Below, one piece after another: positions 27,430 to 36,716 of a stretch of 64,000 bases of DNA. The stretch's first letter is position 1; each line of letters starts with the position of its first letter. The stretch is from Veillonella rodentium (GTDB taxonomy: Bacteria > Bacillota > Negativicutes > Veillonellales > Veillonellaceae), in contig NZ_LT906470.1 of NCBI RefSeq assembly GCF_900187285.1, positions 1,622,001 to 1,686,000 of the forward strand. Reading direction: 5' to 3'. The translations under genes were made by a program, and so were the position numbers. Under the pieces are notes generated by a model. The model was given only the letters and a program-made list of their open reading frames with translations, was not told the DNA's origin and ran no database searches.

Positions 27430-28320
27430 ATGGAATTACGTGTACTTGAATACTTTGTTATAACGGCTACAGAAAAAAACATGACTAAAGCGGCTCAACG
27501 TCTACACATTACGCAACCAACCCTCTCCATTCAATTACGAGAATTGGAGAATGAGGTTGATACTATACTATTTGAACGTACGAATCGTGGTATAGTGCTT
27601 ACACAAGATGGAGAATATTTCTTTGATAAAGCAAAACAAATATTAACTTTAGTATCTAATACGGTATCAAATTTACAGACTACAGATAATATAACCGGAA
27701 TATTAGCATTAGGTGGTGCAGAAACAATACAAAATCAATTCTTATTTGATATAGTTCACTCGATTCAAAAAAAACATCCACGCATCCAGTTATCTTACAC
27801 GAGTGCTAATGCTGATCATACTATGCATAACCTTGATACAGGATTAATCGAATTTGCCGTCACTATGGGTAATGTTGATACAAGAAAATATAATACTATA
27901 TCTTTACCCTATACAGATTACTGGGTACTGATTACGAGAAATGATTCTCCCCTTGCAAACCTTCCCCATATAACTAACACAGACTTGTATGAGGAGCCAT
28001 TAATTATATCAGGTCAAACGAATGCAGATTTATTTATCGCTTCATGGGTTGGAAAACCATTGGAGGAAATACATATTGCAGGTTATTATAATCTCGTTTA
28101 TAACGCATCTGTTATGGCAAGAGCTGGCATCGGCTCAGTACTTACTGTCGAGGGCCTCATAAATACAGAGGGAACAAATCTTGTTACTATTCCATTATCA
28201 CCAAAACTCGACATTGGCTGTCACCTATTATGGAAGAAGAATACCGCCCTTTCACCTATAGGAAAACTCTTCTTAACACAATTACAACAGCACATAGAAC
28301 AATATACTGAAAATCGCTAA
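27430..28320 (+). CDS. LysR-family transcriptional regulator
   Basis: A 296-residue LysR regulator of the CysB/CbbR-like size class: N-terminal winged helix (about 1-62: MTKAAQRLHITQPTLSIQL, LFERTNRGIVLTQDG), then an effector domain from ~88. AT-rich like its neighbours. GTGAGGTCCC precedes the ATG. It is divergent from the acetyltransferase with a good LysR box between them, and convergent with the secreted hydrolase. The most likely target is the acetyltransferase; the signal is unknown. Confidence 0.9.
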   Translation: MELRVLEYFVITATEKNMTKAAQRLHITQPTLSIQLRELENEVDTILFERTNRGIVLTQDGEYFFDKAKQILTLVSNTVSNLQTTDNITGILALGGAETIQNQFLFDIVHSIQKKHPRIQLSYTSANADHTMHNLDTGLIEFAVTMGNVDTRKYNTISLPYTDYWVLITRNDSPLANLPHITNTDLYEEPLIISGQTNADLFIASWVGKPLEEIHIAGYYNLVYNASVMARAGIGSVLTVEGLINTEGTNLVTIPLSPKLDIGCHLLWKKNTALSPIGKLFLTQLQQHIEQYTENR

Positions 28321-28345
28321 TTAAATATTAGGCAGTACAACTTAG

Positions 28346-28395
28346 AGAAATACCCTCTGTTGTTAGAACAAATACTAACAACAGAGGGTATTTCT
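28346..28395. terminator. Bidirectional terminator between lysR and the hydrolase gene
   Basis: 21-bp perfect stem (left arm ending CTGTTGTTAG, right arm starting CTAACAACAG) with an 8-nt loop, between two convergent stops. Confidence 0.85.
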
Positions 28396-28408
28396 ACTTA
28401 TAGTTATA

Positions 28409-29563
28409 TTATTTATCTAAATTAGTACGGAAGAAATCCGCCATTTTTTGAATAGGAATGAGCTTTAAGTTGTCATATAAATCTACATGGTTTGCCCCTG
28501 GAACAACTACTAACTCTTTATTAGGGCCTGCTTTTTTGTAAGCATTTTCAGAGAAGTATCGGGAGTGAGCTTTATCGCCTGTTATAATCAAAATAGGACG
28601 ATTACCCAGTTCGTCTATATGTTCCATCAATTCAAAATTAAAGAAACCGTATTTAGCTCGATTGTCCCACATTGTATTGGAATTAATAGAACGTGGGTGA
28701 TATGCCCGATCACGATAATAATTATAAAACACTGTAGTTACAGGATCCGCATCTGCAGGTAATGTTTCCGGTAATATACGAGTCCCTTTATCTACATAAC
28801 CTTGTGCATCCACCGGCATCTCATGTAAAGAGCGAATTTGTTTACCGCTATCAACACCTTCCCAGCGTTCTTTCGCCATTTCCCGCTTAACTGCTTCGCG
28901 TTGTTCTGGCGTATAATAAGCGCCATTATAATGATCACGAATACTTTCAGCCATATCATACATAGCAGTTGTAGCAACGGCCTTGATACGCACATCATTG
29001 ATAGCAGCTGTCACGGCCGGGCCGGATAAACCGCAGATACCCAATGCTCCGATACGGTCACGATTTACAAAATCAAGAGTTCCTACAAAATCAACAGCCG
29101 CACTAAAGTCCTCCGTATAGATTTCCGGAGATGCCATATCACGTACAGCACCGCCACTTTCACCTGTAAAAGACGGATCGAATGCAACTGTTACAAATCC
29201 CTGTTTTGCCAGTTCTTGTGCATGTAAACCGGAGGACTGCTCCTTAACCGCACCAAATGGTCCGCTAATTACGATGGCATCATATTTTTTAGATGCATCA
29301 AAATCTTTTGGTAAATACATATGACCGACTACTTCGATACCAAAACGATTTGGGAATCTCACATCGACAGCTTTAATATTCTTATCAACAGCGAATACAC
29401 GTGTATCTTCCTTAATAGAATCACTGACCGTCGCATTTTGTAAATGAGCAGCTTCTTGTAGATTATCGATAGTTGTTGCTGCAAATGAATTTGTTATTCC
29501 CATAGAAAATCCCCCCAATGCTAAAGCAGATGTTAAAATTGCAATTTTAGTAAGTTTCTTCAT
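28409..29563 (-). CDS. Exported alpha/beta hydrolase (YcjY/dienelactone-hydrolase-like)
   Basis: A 384-residue protein with a signal peptide (MKKLTK, hydrophobic core, cleavage probably after the FAA near residue 29). The mature part is an alpha/beta hydrolase: GHMYLPKDFD near the N-terminus, nucleophile elbow GICGLSG near residue 198, acid in ITGDKAHSRYFSE, and catalytic His in GANHVDLYD. The elbow places Cys, not Ser, at the usual nucleophile position, as in dienelactone hydrolase and YcjY relatives. The substrate is unknown. Monocistronic, with its own promoter; a 12-bp palindrome ATATCTAGATAT (29668-29679) lies just upstream of the -35. Confidence 0.87.
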   Translation of the reverse strand: MKKLTKIAILTSALALGGFSMGITNSFAATTIDNLQEAAHLQNATVSDSIKEDTRVFAVDKNIKAVDVRFPNRFGIEVVGHMYLPKDFDASKKYDAIVISGPFGAVKEQSSGLHAQELAKQGFVTVAFDPSFTGESGGAVRDMASPEIYTEDFSAAVDFVGTLDFVNRDRIGALGICGLSGPAVTAAINDVRIKAVATTAMYDMAESIRDHYNGAYYTPEQREAVKREMAKERWEGVDSGKQIRSLHEMPVDAQGYVDKGTRILPETLPADADPVTTVFYNYYRDRAYHPRSINSNTMWDNRAKYGFFNFELMEHIDELGNRPILIITGDKAHSRYFSENAYKKAGPNKELVVVPGANHVDLYDNLKLIPIQKMADFFRTNLDK

Positions 29564-29625
29564 ATTTCCTCCATTAATAAGGCTTTAGACCTTACAAGTT
29601 TTTAATCACTAAATCTTGTGAACTT

Positions 29626-29654
29626 AGTATAACTTCAACTATCTAATATAACAA
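29626..29654 (-). promoter_or_regulatory. Promoter of the exported hydrolase gene
   Basis: TTGTTA (29649-29654), 17-bp spacer, TATACT (29626-29631) on the minus strand, the same hexamers as the acetyltransferase promoter at 27285-27313. Confidence 0.75.
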
Positions 29655-29703
29655 TTTTATATACTTAATATCTAGATATAATTATTCTTAATGTCAGATA
29701 AAA

Positions 29704-29750
29704 TAAAAATACCAGAGAATCATAATAATATTTACAATATCTCTGGTATT
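29704..29750 (-). terminator. Terminator of the arsAB operon
   Basis: 11-bp stem AATACCAGAGA / TCTCTGGTATT with a 21-nt loop, followed on the minus strand by TTTTATTTT, 33 bp past the arsB stop. Confidence 0.75.
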
Positions 29751-29783
29751 ATTCATATGCCTATATGAAGGCTAATAATCTAT

Positions 29784-30887
29784 CTATTCTTTATTCTTTT
29801 GTCTACCTTTACCGACCCCATCTTCAGCTGCTTGTACCTCCGCTTCAACGAAGGTTTTCATATCATTAAGCATATGCATGGACGCATCAATAACAGATAG
29901 TCCCATCGTTGAACCTAAAGCTTCATCTATTTGCAAATTATAGTATAAACACGGTTTTACCTCAAGGAATCGACATTGCTCCTTATGAATCGGTTCATCA
30001 TAGGCGGCAGATGGGAATACATAATCCATAACTAACGGGTCAATGGTAACGGCAGCCAAAACAGCGGCACCGGTTACGGCATTATCAAAAACTACAGCCA
30101 TACGATGACCGGCAGCACCTAAGATAAAACCCGTCAGGAATGCAATATCTAATCCCCCTGCTACGTGAAGCAAATGCAATACCGCATCACGGCGCTCGCT
30201 TTCACTCAAAGCAGACCAGTCATCCACAGCAATGTTAAAACGATCCACAAAGGAATGAATCTGAGCAGCTCGTTGCTCTACCGTAGGACCGCACTCTGTA
30301 TGAACGAGAATATCATCATACGCACAACCCGTAATGGTGGCAGTCGTTACTAAAGCGTCCAGAAACGCTCGTTCCCCTATATTACCGATAGCTACGACCT
30401 GTAATCCATCATCGTGTAGTTTATCAGCATACGTAAAGCCGAGGTCAATAGCACGGTCTAATTCCTCTCGGGAAATGACAGGCTCCACTCCAAAGAAATG
30501 GGAACCCTTACGGACTACTTTTGTATCAATATGCTCCAAACGGGATGTATCCTGCTCAAGTCCGACATTGACAACATGTACATCGGCATTTAATTTAAAA
30601 GCCGCCCCCTGTGTTGCCGTCGTTCCTTCATTAAAATGTTTTATGGCAGCGTAACTTTCACTACCGTGTTGACTATTTTGCGGGCCATCTACCAAGTGAT
30701 CCGCCGCCACAACAAGCACACCATGGCGCAAATGATTCGGTTTCGGATTTCCAAGAATCCCTGCAAAGCGTTCCGCTATAGTTTCTAACGTAGCGAGGCT
30801 ATAAATAGGTTTTGTCAGATTATCAATACGTAAACGGCATGCCTCCATGGACGGTGCATGCAACGGTTCTATTGTGAAAGTTCTCAT
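29784..30887 (-). CDS. arsB: CobT-like phosphoribosyltransferase, divergent subunit (ArsB-type)
   Basis: A 367-residue member of the nicotinate-nucleotide:base phosphoribosyltransferase family. It keeps the overall CobT fold pattern and a Glu at the catalytic position (QIDEALGSTMG, near E322), but the usual GEMGIGNTT motif is replaced by GNIGERA. It overlaps the upstream canonical paralogue by 4 bp. Such heterodimeric pairs are the ArsAB enzymes described from Sporomusa ovata, with homologues in Veillonella, which activate phenol and p-cresol as cobamide lower ligands. The A/B naming here follows operon order only. Confidence 0.72.
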   Translation of the reverse strand: MRTFTIEPLHAPSMEACRLRIDNLTKPIYSLATLETIAERFAGILGNPKPNHLRHGVLVVAADHLVDGPQNSQHGSESYAAIKHFNEGTTATQGAAFKLNADVHVVNVGLEQDTSRLEHIDTKVVRKGSHFFGVEPVISREELDRAIDLGFTYADKLHDDGLQVVAIGNIGERAFLDALVTTATITGCAYDDILVHTECGPTVEQRAAQIHSFVDRFNIAVDDWSALSESERRDAVLHLLHVAGGLDIAFLTGFILGAAGHRMAVVFDNAVTGAAVLAAVTIDPLVMDYVFPSAAYDEPIHKEQCRFLEVKPCLYYNLQIDEALGSTMGLSVIDASMHMLNDMKTFVEAEVQAAEDGVGKGRQKNKE

Positions 30888-31921
30888 GCCCTACCTCCTG
30901 TAACAGCTGCATACATATGAACGGCAAGGTCCAACATACCCATTTGAATAGAGCCGCCCGACGCCTCTCCGAGACATAAGCCCAAATCGACATATGCCGT
31001 AAGGCCCAGATTTTCCAAAGATGATTTAGCCGCTTTTTCAGCGGACAAATGAGATGCCATCACATAGTCCATCGCATAAGGCGCCAAATGCTTCGCCACC
31101 AATGCACAGGCGGATGTATTGAAACCGTCGATAATAACTAGTGCATGATTCGCCGCAGCCCCTAAAATAACGCCTACGATGCAGGCAAATTCAAAGCCGC
31201 CTACAGAGGATAAAATTCCGATGGCATCATTTTTCGGAATATCCTTATATTTTTCCAGTACGTCATGAACAATGCGTTGCTTTAATTTAAGGCGCTCATC
31301 GGAAATATTCGTTCCTCGACCTGTCGCCTCTTCCGCTGTAAGTCCTGCAAACTTAGCCGTCATAAGCGCACTGGCCGTAGTATTTGATATGCCCATTTCA
31401 CCAACAAGAAACACATTATAACCATCTCTGATTTTTTCCTCCACGAGGCGGATTCCCGTTTCAATACCTTCAATAGCTTGCTCACGTGTCATGGCCGGCT
31501 CTTCCACAAAATTCTTCGTCCCCATACCGAGCTTATGACTGCGAAGCCCCGGCACCCAACTCATATCCGCATCGATCCCCATATCGATAACTTCCATTTG
31601 AGCACCGCAGTAATTCGCCAGGGAATTAGCCCCCGCCCCTTTAGGAATCAGGTAATTTTGCGTCATGCCGACAGTGGTTTTCTTTGGATATGCGCTGACA
31701 CCCATGTCGGCCACGCCATGATCCGCCGAAGCGATAATCATACACGGCTTCGGCACCGTAACGGAGTCTTGATTCGTGGCGGCCCCATACTGAGCCACTA
31801 TATCCACCAGGCGTCCGTATTGTTCGACCGGCGATGCCGCATTCCATCGATCTATAATATGTTGCTCAATCTCTGCGCTGCGTTTCTTAATCGCACTGCA
31901 GGTTTCTTGTAACAAACCCAT
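30884..31921 (-). CDS. arsA: CobT-like phosphoribosyltransferase, canonical subunit (ArsA-type)
   Basis: A 345-residue CobT homologue with the full motif set: IIASADHGVADMGVSAYP, GEMGISNTTAS (174-184) and the catalytic Glu in LGEASGGSI (near E319). CobT transfers phosphoribose from nicotinate mononucleotide to a lower-ligand base during cobamide assembly. The tandem, overlapping divergent paralogue suggests an ArsAB heterodimer that attaches phenolic bases through an O-glycosidic bond. It starts 56 bp after tyrA on the same strand, with AAGGGAG before the ATG. A plain benzimidazole-specific CobT cannot be excluded from sequence alone. Confidence 0.75.
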   Translation of the reverse strand: MGLLQETCSAIKKRSAEIEQHIIDRWNAASPVEQYGRLVDIVAQYGAATNQDSVTVPKPCMIIASADHGVADMGVSAYPKKTTVGMTQNYLIPKGAGANSLANYCGAQMEVIDMGIDADMSWVPGLRSHKLGMGTKNFVEEPAMTREQAIEGIETGIRLVEEKIRDGYNVFLVGEMGISNTTASALMTAKFAGLTAEEATGRGTNISDERLKLKQRIVHDVLEKYKDIPKNDAIGILSSVGGFEFACIVGVILGAAANHALVIIDGFNTSACALVAKHLAPYAMDYVMASHLSAEKAAKSSLENLGLTAYVDLGLCLGEASGGSIQMGMLDLAVHMYAAVTGGRA

Positions 31922-31977
31922 ATAATCTCCCTTATCAGATTTTAATCTATCCGTCTTAATATCAGCTTCTTCTCCTT

Positions 31978-32865
31978 TTAGCTGTCTTTGATTTGACCCG
32001 TCAGATACGGCAGGGTATTTCGTATATCCCGGCTGCGCTCCAGATAGGCTTCCAGCGCCGCCCCGTCGTCATCCTGTGAAAGTATCTCCTTTACCCGAAG
32101 AATTTCTTTTTCCATCTTCCCCAGGCCTTCAAGAACATTATGGCGATTACCGTAAATGATTTCTCGCCACATGGACGGCAATCCGCCGGCTACACGGGTG
32201 CAATCGCGAAATCCGCCTGCAGATAATTTCATACGTAGTTCTCCCAGCTCATCACCACCGGAAACCTGTGTCAGCATAGCCGCCATTAAATGAGGCATAT
32301 GACTGACCATGGCCAAGTACGCGTCATGTGCGTAAATGTCGACAAACTCGATGCGGGAACCTAATGCACGGCCCATATCCGCCAGCTCCTGAGCTATAGC
32401 TTCACTATATACGTCGGAGGCCTTGTCTTCTAATACGATCCAGCCCATACCTTTGAACAGATTTTTATGAGACACTTCATAGCCGCCCTTTTCGGAGCCC
32501 GCCATGGGATGAACGGATACGAAAAAGGTCCCCTTCGGAATCGATTCATATACGGCACGTACAAAATTCTCTTTTGCACTGGATACGTCCGTCACCACCT
32601 GCCCGGGTTTAAAAAGATGAGCCACCTCCTTGAACAGGCGTGCATTAGTATCAGGAGGCAAGGAAAATACGACCATATCCGACGCTTCAATGAGGGGTTC
32701 CACCTCTGTCCACGCTGATTTTACGACACCGTCCTGCAAGGCCGCATCACAAACCTCCTGACGACGGGCATACCCTACCACCTCATAATCCGTATATGCT
32801 TTCAAAGCCTTCGCCAACGAACCTCCCAACAGGCCGAGTCCGATGATACCAACAGTCTTGCTCAT
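31978..32865 (-). CDS. tyrA: Prephenate dehydrogenase
   Basis: A 295-residue NAD-dependent enzyme that oxidatively decarboxylates prephenate to 4-hydroxyphenylpyruvate, the tyrosine precursor. The Rossmann loop is GIIGLGLLGGSLAKAL, followed by the DVSSAKE and SVHPMAGSEKGG active-site segments and the helical dimerisation domain. No ACT domain follows, so it is a short form. There is no terminator before arsA, so it may be co-transcribed with the cobamide genes; a tyrosine-derived phenolic ligand (p-cresol) would make that sensible, but this is inference. Confidence 0.93.
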   Translation of the reverse strand: MSKTVGIIGLGLLGGSLAKALKAYTDYEVVGYARRQEVCDAALQDGVVKSAWTEVEPLIEASDMVVFSLPPDTNARLFKEVAHLFKPGQVVTDVSSAKENFVRAVYESIPKGTFFVSVHPMAGSEKGGYEVSHKNLFKGMGWIVLEDKASDVYSEAIAQELADMGRALGSRIEFVDIYAHDAYLAMVSHMPHLMAAMLTQVSGGDELGELRMKLSAGGFRDCTRVAGGLPSMWREIIYGNRHNVLEGLGKMEKEILRVKEILSQDDDGAALEAYLERSRDIRNTLPYLTGQIKDS

Positions 32866-32940
32866 ATAAACCTACTTTCACAAACTATAATATGGAACTA
32901 CAATGACCTTATTATATCATGTTCTACGCCCCTATGTGAC

Positions 32941-32972
32941 AAAACAAAACGTGCCATCCGCAGATGACACGT
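32941..32972 (-). terminator. Terminator of korAB
   Basis: 10-bp stem ACGTGTCATC / GATGGCACGT (one G-T pair) with a TGCG loop, followed by TTTGTTTTG on the minus strand. Confidence 0.82.
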
Positions 32973-33029
32973 TTCATCATTGATATATACGCCGCATCCT
33001 TAACGGGACGGCTATATATTGTAAAAGTA

Positions 33030-33902
33030 TTATTTAAATTGGTTGCAAAGGCTGTCAAATAGAGCTTGATCAGGTTTTACAACATCCTCTGTCAATGGAT
33101 GAGGATGAGGGCCGCCGTTAGCGTCAGCCATTGCTTTTTCAAAGGATGGTCGGCTATTATCCTGGTAGAGTAAGCCCGTTACCAAACCTTGCGTTTCGCT
33201 CAATACCTTGAACGCCGCTGCGCGATCTGTCGGATCATATCCTTCAGGCAATGCAGTCAAGTGTTCCTTAAACCAATCATAACTGTTGTGTTTATTATAA
33301 GTAACACAAGGGCTGAATACATTGATGAAGGAAAACCCTTCATGGTCCATCGCCTGTTGAATGAGATCAACTAATTCCGCGCGATTAATCATATAACCTT
33401 GCGCCACGAATGTAGCACCGGCGGCAATCGCCGTTTCACATACGGATAACGGCGTTTCAAAGGCCCCACGAGGCGTCGTTTTTGTAACGAAGCCGATATC
33501 GGAACGAGGGGATGCCTGTCCTTTGGTCAAACCGTACACATGATTATCCATTACGATGTATGTCATGTTTACGTTGCGTTTGAACGCATGAATCGTATGT
33601 CCCATGCCGATAGCAAATGCATCGCCGTCACCGGAGCATGCAATAACTTCCAAATCCTGATTAGCAAGCTTTACGCCTTGTGCATAAGGAAGTGCACGGC
33701 CATGAGTTGTATGTGCGCCATATGCGTAGAAATAACCGCCGATACGACTGGAACAACCGATACCGGAAATAACGGCCAGTTTTTCCGGTGGAATATTTTT
33801 AGCTACTACGGCATCGGTAATCGCAGCTTGCACCCCATAATGGCCACAGCCCGGACACCAGTTAGGACGAATATCGTTTCTGTAATCTTTAGCTGTTGTC
33901 AT
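33030..33902 (-). CDS. korB: 2-oxoacid:ferredoxin oxidoreductase beta subunit
   Basis: A 290-residue TPP-binding subunit of a 2-oxoacid:ferredoxin oxidoreductase, most like the 2-oxoglutarate type. It has WCPGCGHYG near the N-terminus, a [4Fe-4S] ligand pattern, and the TPP motif SGDGDAFAIGMGHTIHA with the paired Asn in VMDN. The start is ATG 33902 behind AGGAGG, 1 bp past the alpha-subunit stop; the longer open frame lies inside korA. It works with KorA to oxidise a 2-oxoacid to acyl-CoA, reducing ferredoxin. Confidence 0.9.
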   Translation of the reverse strand: MTTAKDYRNDIRPNWCPGCGHYGVQAAITDAVVAKNIPPEKLAVISGIGCSSRIGGYFYAYGAHTTHGRALPYAQGVKLANQDLEVIACSGDGDAFAIGMGHTIHAFKRNVNMTYIVMDNHVYGLTKGQASPRSDIGFVTKTTPRGAFETPLSVCETAIAAGATFVAQGYMINRAELVDLIQQAMDHEGFSFINVFSPCVTYNKHNSYDWFKEHLTALPEGYDPTDRAAAFKVLSETQGLVTGLLYQDNSRPSFEKAMADANGGPHPHPLTEDVVKPDQALFDSLCNQFK

Positions 33903-33903
33903 A

Positions 33904-35655
33904 TTATAGGACCTCCTTGATCGCATTTTTCACATAACTTTTTGTGAATGGATTACCATCGTATTTCAAGCAGCTGGAAATTTTATGTTTCTTATGCATG
34001 TTGATTTTAAATAGGTTGGTCAATTGACCTGTTTTATTGTGTTCTACGATGACTACTTTCTTCGCAGCATCCATGAACGGTTGCAACTGTTTAGCCGGGA
34101 ACGGTTTAATCAAGCGCAATTGCAAGTGGTTAACCTTAACCCCTTCCTGATCAAATTCCGCTACCGCTTCTTCAATAGCACCACGACTGGAAGCAATCCC
34201 TACAACGAGTACATCCGCTTCATCGTATTTTGCATTATTCAAGAACGGTTCATAATTATCCGCTACAGTTTCCAATTTACGGAAACGTTTATCCGTTTGT
34301 GATACGTGCATCGTAGGCGCTTCCGCCGGTTTACCTTCTTCATTATGTTCAAGACCGGTCGAAAGGAATAGACCGTTTTTCATGCCCGGAATTGTGCGAG
34401 GGGAAATACCGTCCTCAGTCAATTCAAAGCGTTTGAAATAATGAGGTTGTTCCAATGCGGGAAGATCGGATTCCTTCATCATCTTACCGCGGTTGATAGG
34501 CACGCGGTTCAAGTCAAAGGAAGGAACGGACTGTTTATTCAAGCCTTGTTGTAAATCCGGCATAAAGATAACCGGACATTGATACATTTCAGCCAAGTTG
34601 AAAGCTTTCTGGATTTCATAGAAACATTCTTCGATAGATGTAGGGGAAATTACGATGCCCGAATAATCACCGTGTGCATTGTAGCAAGCCGCATCGATAT
34701 CGGACTGTTCCACCTTGGTAGCCATCCCCGTGGATGGGCCCGAACGCTGTACGTCGATAACGACCATCGGAAGTTCAGCCATGGATGCCATGGATAAGGA
34801 TTCCGCCATGAGGCTTAATCCCGGGCCGGATGTACATGTAAAGCCGCGAACACCGGCATACACACCGCCCATGGCAGTCATGCAGGCCGCGATTTCGTCC
34901 TCTGTCTGAACGATGGTGGCACCCAATTTATCCATGTTCTTAATCATATATTCCATAACTTCCGATGCCGGTGTAATCGGATAGGATGCCATGAAACGGG
35001 ACCCCGCTGCAATCGCACCGAGTGCACAGGCTTCGTTACCTAATAAGAACATTTGATCTTTCTTACCCGGAGCCGGCAATGTATCGATATCCACATCGCC
35101 CAACTGTTCCATAACCAGGCCGTGACCGTCATCAAAAGCCTGTAAATTCTTATCTACGATTTCCTGAGATTTTTTTGCAAATTTGGCAGTAATGGCATCC
35201 TTGAACATCTTCGTATCAAATCCGAGAAGCGCTACGGACATGCCGAGAGCAACGATATTACGCATCAACAAAGAGCCTTGTTTCATCGCTGTTTCGGAAA
35301 TAGGCAGGGACAAACAGTGAACCTTGGAGCCTTCAAATTTGGAAAAGTCCGGATTTACCTTGCTGTCACAGATGATATAGCCGCCATCACGAACCTCACC
35401 GCCATGCATGTCCACGGTTTCCTGATCCAAAGCAAGCAGGAAGTCGACACCTTCACCGATGGACATAATTTGTTCCAATGCTACACGCAATGCAAATGTA
35501 GTATGTCCCCCCTTAATGCGGGATGCGAATAAACGTTGACTATATAAAGAGTACCCTTCTTTAGCGAGGATTGTGGCCATGATTTCGCCACAGCTCTCGA
35601 TACCTTCACCTTGTTGGCCGCCCATTTTCCAGATAAAATCTTTACGCTTTTGCAA
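33904..35655 (-). CDS. korA: 2-oxoacid:ferredoxin oxidoreductase, fused gamma-alpha subunit
   Basis: A 583-residue protein. The N-terminal ~190 residues are the gamma-type CoA-binding domain (GGQQGEGIESCGEIMATILA). The rest is the alpha pyrimidine-binding half, with YPITPASEVMEYM and the GVRGFTCTSGPGLSLMAE segment. The start is probably TTG 35655, 9 nt after AAGGAGG; a GTG at 35664 touches the Shine-Dalgarno and is unlikely. The substrate is probably 2-oxoglutarate, supplying succinyl-CoA or running reductively; isovalerate- or pyruvate-type use cannot be ruled out. First gene of korAB. Confidence 0.9.
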   Translation of the reverse strand: MQKRKDFIWKMGGQQGEGIESCGEIMATILAKEGYSLYSQRLFASRIKGGHTTFALRVALEQIMSIGEGVDFLLALDQETVDMHGGEVRDGGYIICDSKVNPDFSKFEGSKVHCLSLPISETAMKQGSLLMRNIVALGMSVALLGFDTKMFKDAITAKFAKKSQEIVDKNLQAFDDGHGLVMEQLGDVDIDTLPAPGKKDQMFLLGNEACALGAIAAGSRFMASYPITPASEVMEYMIKNMDKLGATIVQTEDEIAACMTAMGGVYAGVRGFTCTSGPGLSLMAESLSMASMAELPMVVIDVQRSGPSTGMATKVEQSDIDAACYNAHGDYSGIVISPTSIEECFYEIQKAFNLAEMYQCPVIFMPDLQQGLNKQSVPSFDLNRVPINRGKMMKESDLPALEQPHYFKRFELTEDGISPRTIPGMKNGLFLSTGLEHNEEGKPAEAPTMHVSQTDKRFRKLETVADNYEPFLNNAKYDEADVLVVGIASSRGAIEEAVAEFDQEGVKVNHLQLRLIKPFPAKQLQPFMDAAKKVVIVEHNKTGQLTNLFKINMHKKHKISSCLKYDGNPFTKSYVKNAIKEVL

Positions 35656-35751
35656 GAGATTCACCCTCCTTAGGATAAAATTATACTGCTGACAAGAGTC
35701 TATCGTACTTATTTAACCGATATACACGTAACAAACCTGTCTTACAAAGTC

Positions 35752-35780
35752 ATTGTATCATGTCTAAAATCGCTTTACAA
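35752..35780 (-). promoter_or_regulatory. Promoter of korAB
   Basis: TTGTAA (35775-35780), 17-bp spacer, TACAAT (35752-35757) on the minus strand, giving a 5'UTR of about 90 nt. Confidence 0.7.
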
Positions 35781-35840
35781 TGTATCATTTCACATAATAA
35801 TAGGTATAAATCAGCGTATTATAACCAAAATCTATAAATA

Positions 35841-35874
35841 AAAAGAGGTACTGTAATAACACAGTACCTCTTTT
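35841..35874 (-). terminator. Terminator after truA
   Basis: 11-bp perfect stem AGAGGTACTGT / ACAGTACCTCT, 6-nt loop, followed by TTTTTATTT on the minus strand. It ends the ecfA1-ecfA2-ecfT-truA transcript. Confidence 0.9.
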
Positions 35875-35930
35875 GCCGGTTAGATTTATTGATTAAATTT
35901 ATTACTCAATCCATTTATCGCTATATCGGA

Positions 35931-36716
35931 TTATATAGAATATTTATTCTCAAGCACCTCTTGTAAGCGCTCTTCGGTAAAGAAAATCTCCTCTAAACAC
36001 AAGCCTTGAGGTGGTGCCGTTTTACCGATAACACGACGGTCTCTGGCCTCTAAATACCCTCTGATATCCGCCACCCTGCGCCGCCCCTGTCCTATATCGA
36101 CAAGAAGCCCCGCAATATTGCGCACCATATGATACAGAAAACCATCCCCTACAACGGATATGGTCACATTCGGGCCGTCCGCTTCAACGGCAATCCCCAG
36201 AATCGTTTTCACCGGATTAGCCGGCGTCGAATTCGTCCCTTGCAGAGTCGTAAAGTCATGCGTACCGACGAGTTCAGCGCCGGCTTGACGCATCAATCCA
36301 ATATCAAGAGGTTTCTTCACATGCCAATGGAAACGTTTTGTTAGCGGATTCCCTATTTCCCGATTATAAATGGTGTATGCGTATTCCTTGCCGTATATGT
36401 TCCACCGAGGCTTCCAGTCAAGAGAGATTTCCTCCGCCGCAGTGACCACAATATCCTCAGGAATATGCGCAATCATGGCTCGCGGAATATTCTCCACCGG
36501 AATGGAGCCGGAGGTCTGAAACGTACATACCTGAAACTTTGCATGCACCCCCGCATCAGTGCGGGACGCCCCATAAATCTGAATCGGTTCATTGCAGATA
36601 CGCGACAAACCGTATTCCAGACAGCCCTGCACGGTCAGCCCCTTGTCATCAGGCTGCTTTTGATACCCCGCCAGATCCGTTCCGTCATAAGCGACAATCA
36701 ATCGTATATTTCTCAT
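35931..36716 (-). CDS. truA: tRNA pseudouridine(38-40) synthase
   Basis: A 261-residue TruA: catalytic Asp54 in SRTDAGVHAKFQ, the N-terminal AYDGTDLAGYQ motif, and FLYHMVRNIAGLLVDIG near the C-terminus. It modifies U38-U40 in the anticodon arm of many tRNAs. The ATG at 36716 overlaps the ecfT stop (ATGA), so it is translationally coupled. The ecf-truA order after rplQ is the usual one in Firmicutes. Confidence 0.95.
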   Translation of the reverse strand: MRNIRLIVAYDGTDLAGYQKQPDDKGLTVQGCLEYGLSRICNEPIQIYGASRTDAGVHAKFQVCTFQTSGSIPVENIPRAMIAHIPEDIVVTAAEEISLDWKPRWNIYGKEYAYTIYNREIGNPLTKRFHWHVKKPLDIGLMRQAGAELVGTHDFTTLQGTNSTPANPVKTILGIAVEADGPNVTISVVGDGFLYHMVRNIAGLLVDIGQGRRRVADIRGYLEARDRRVIGKTAPPQGLCLEEIFFTEERLQEVLENKYSI

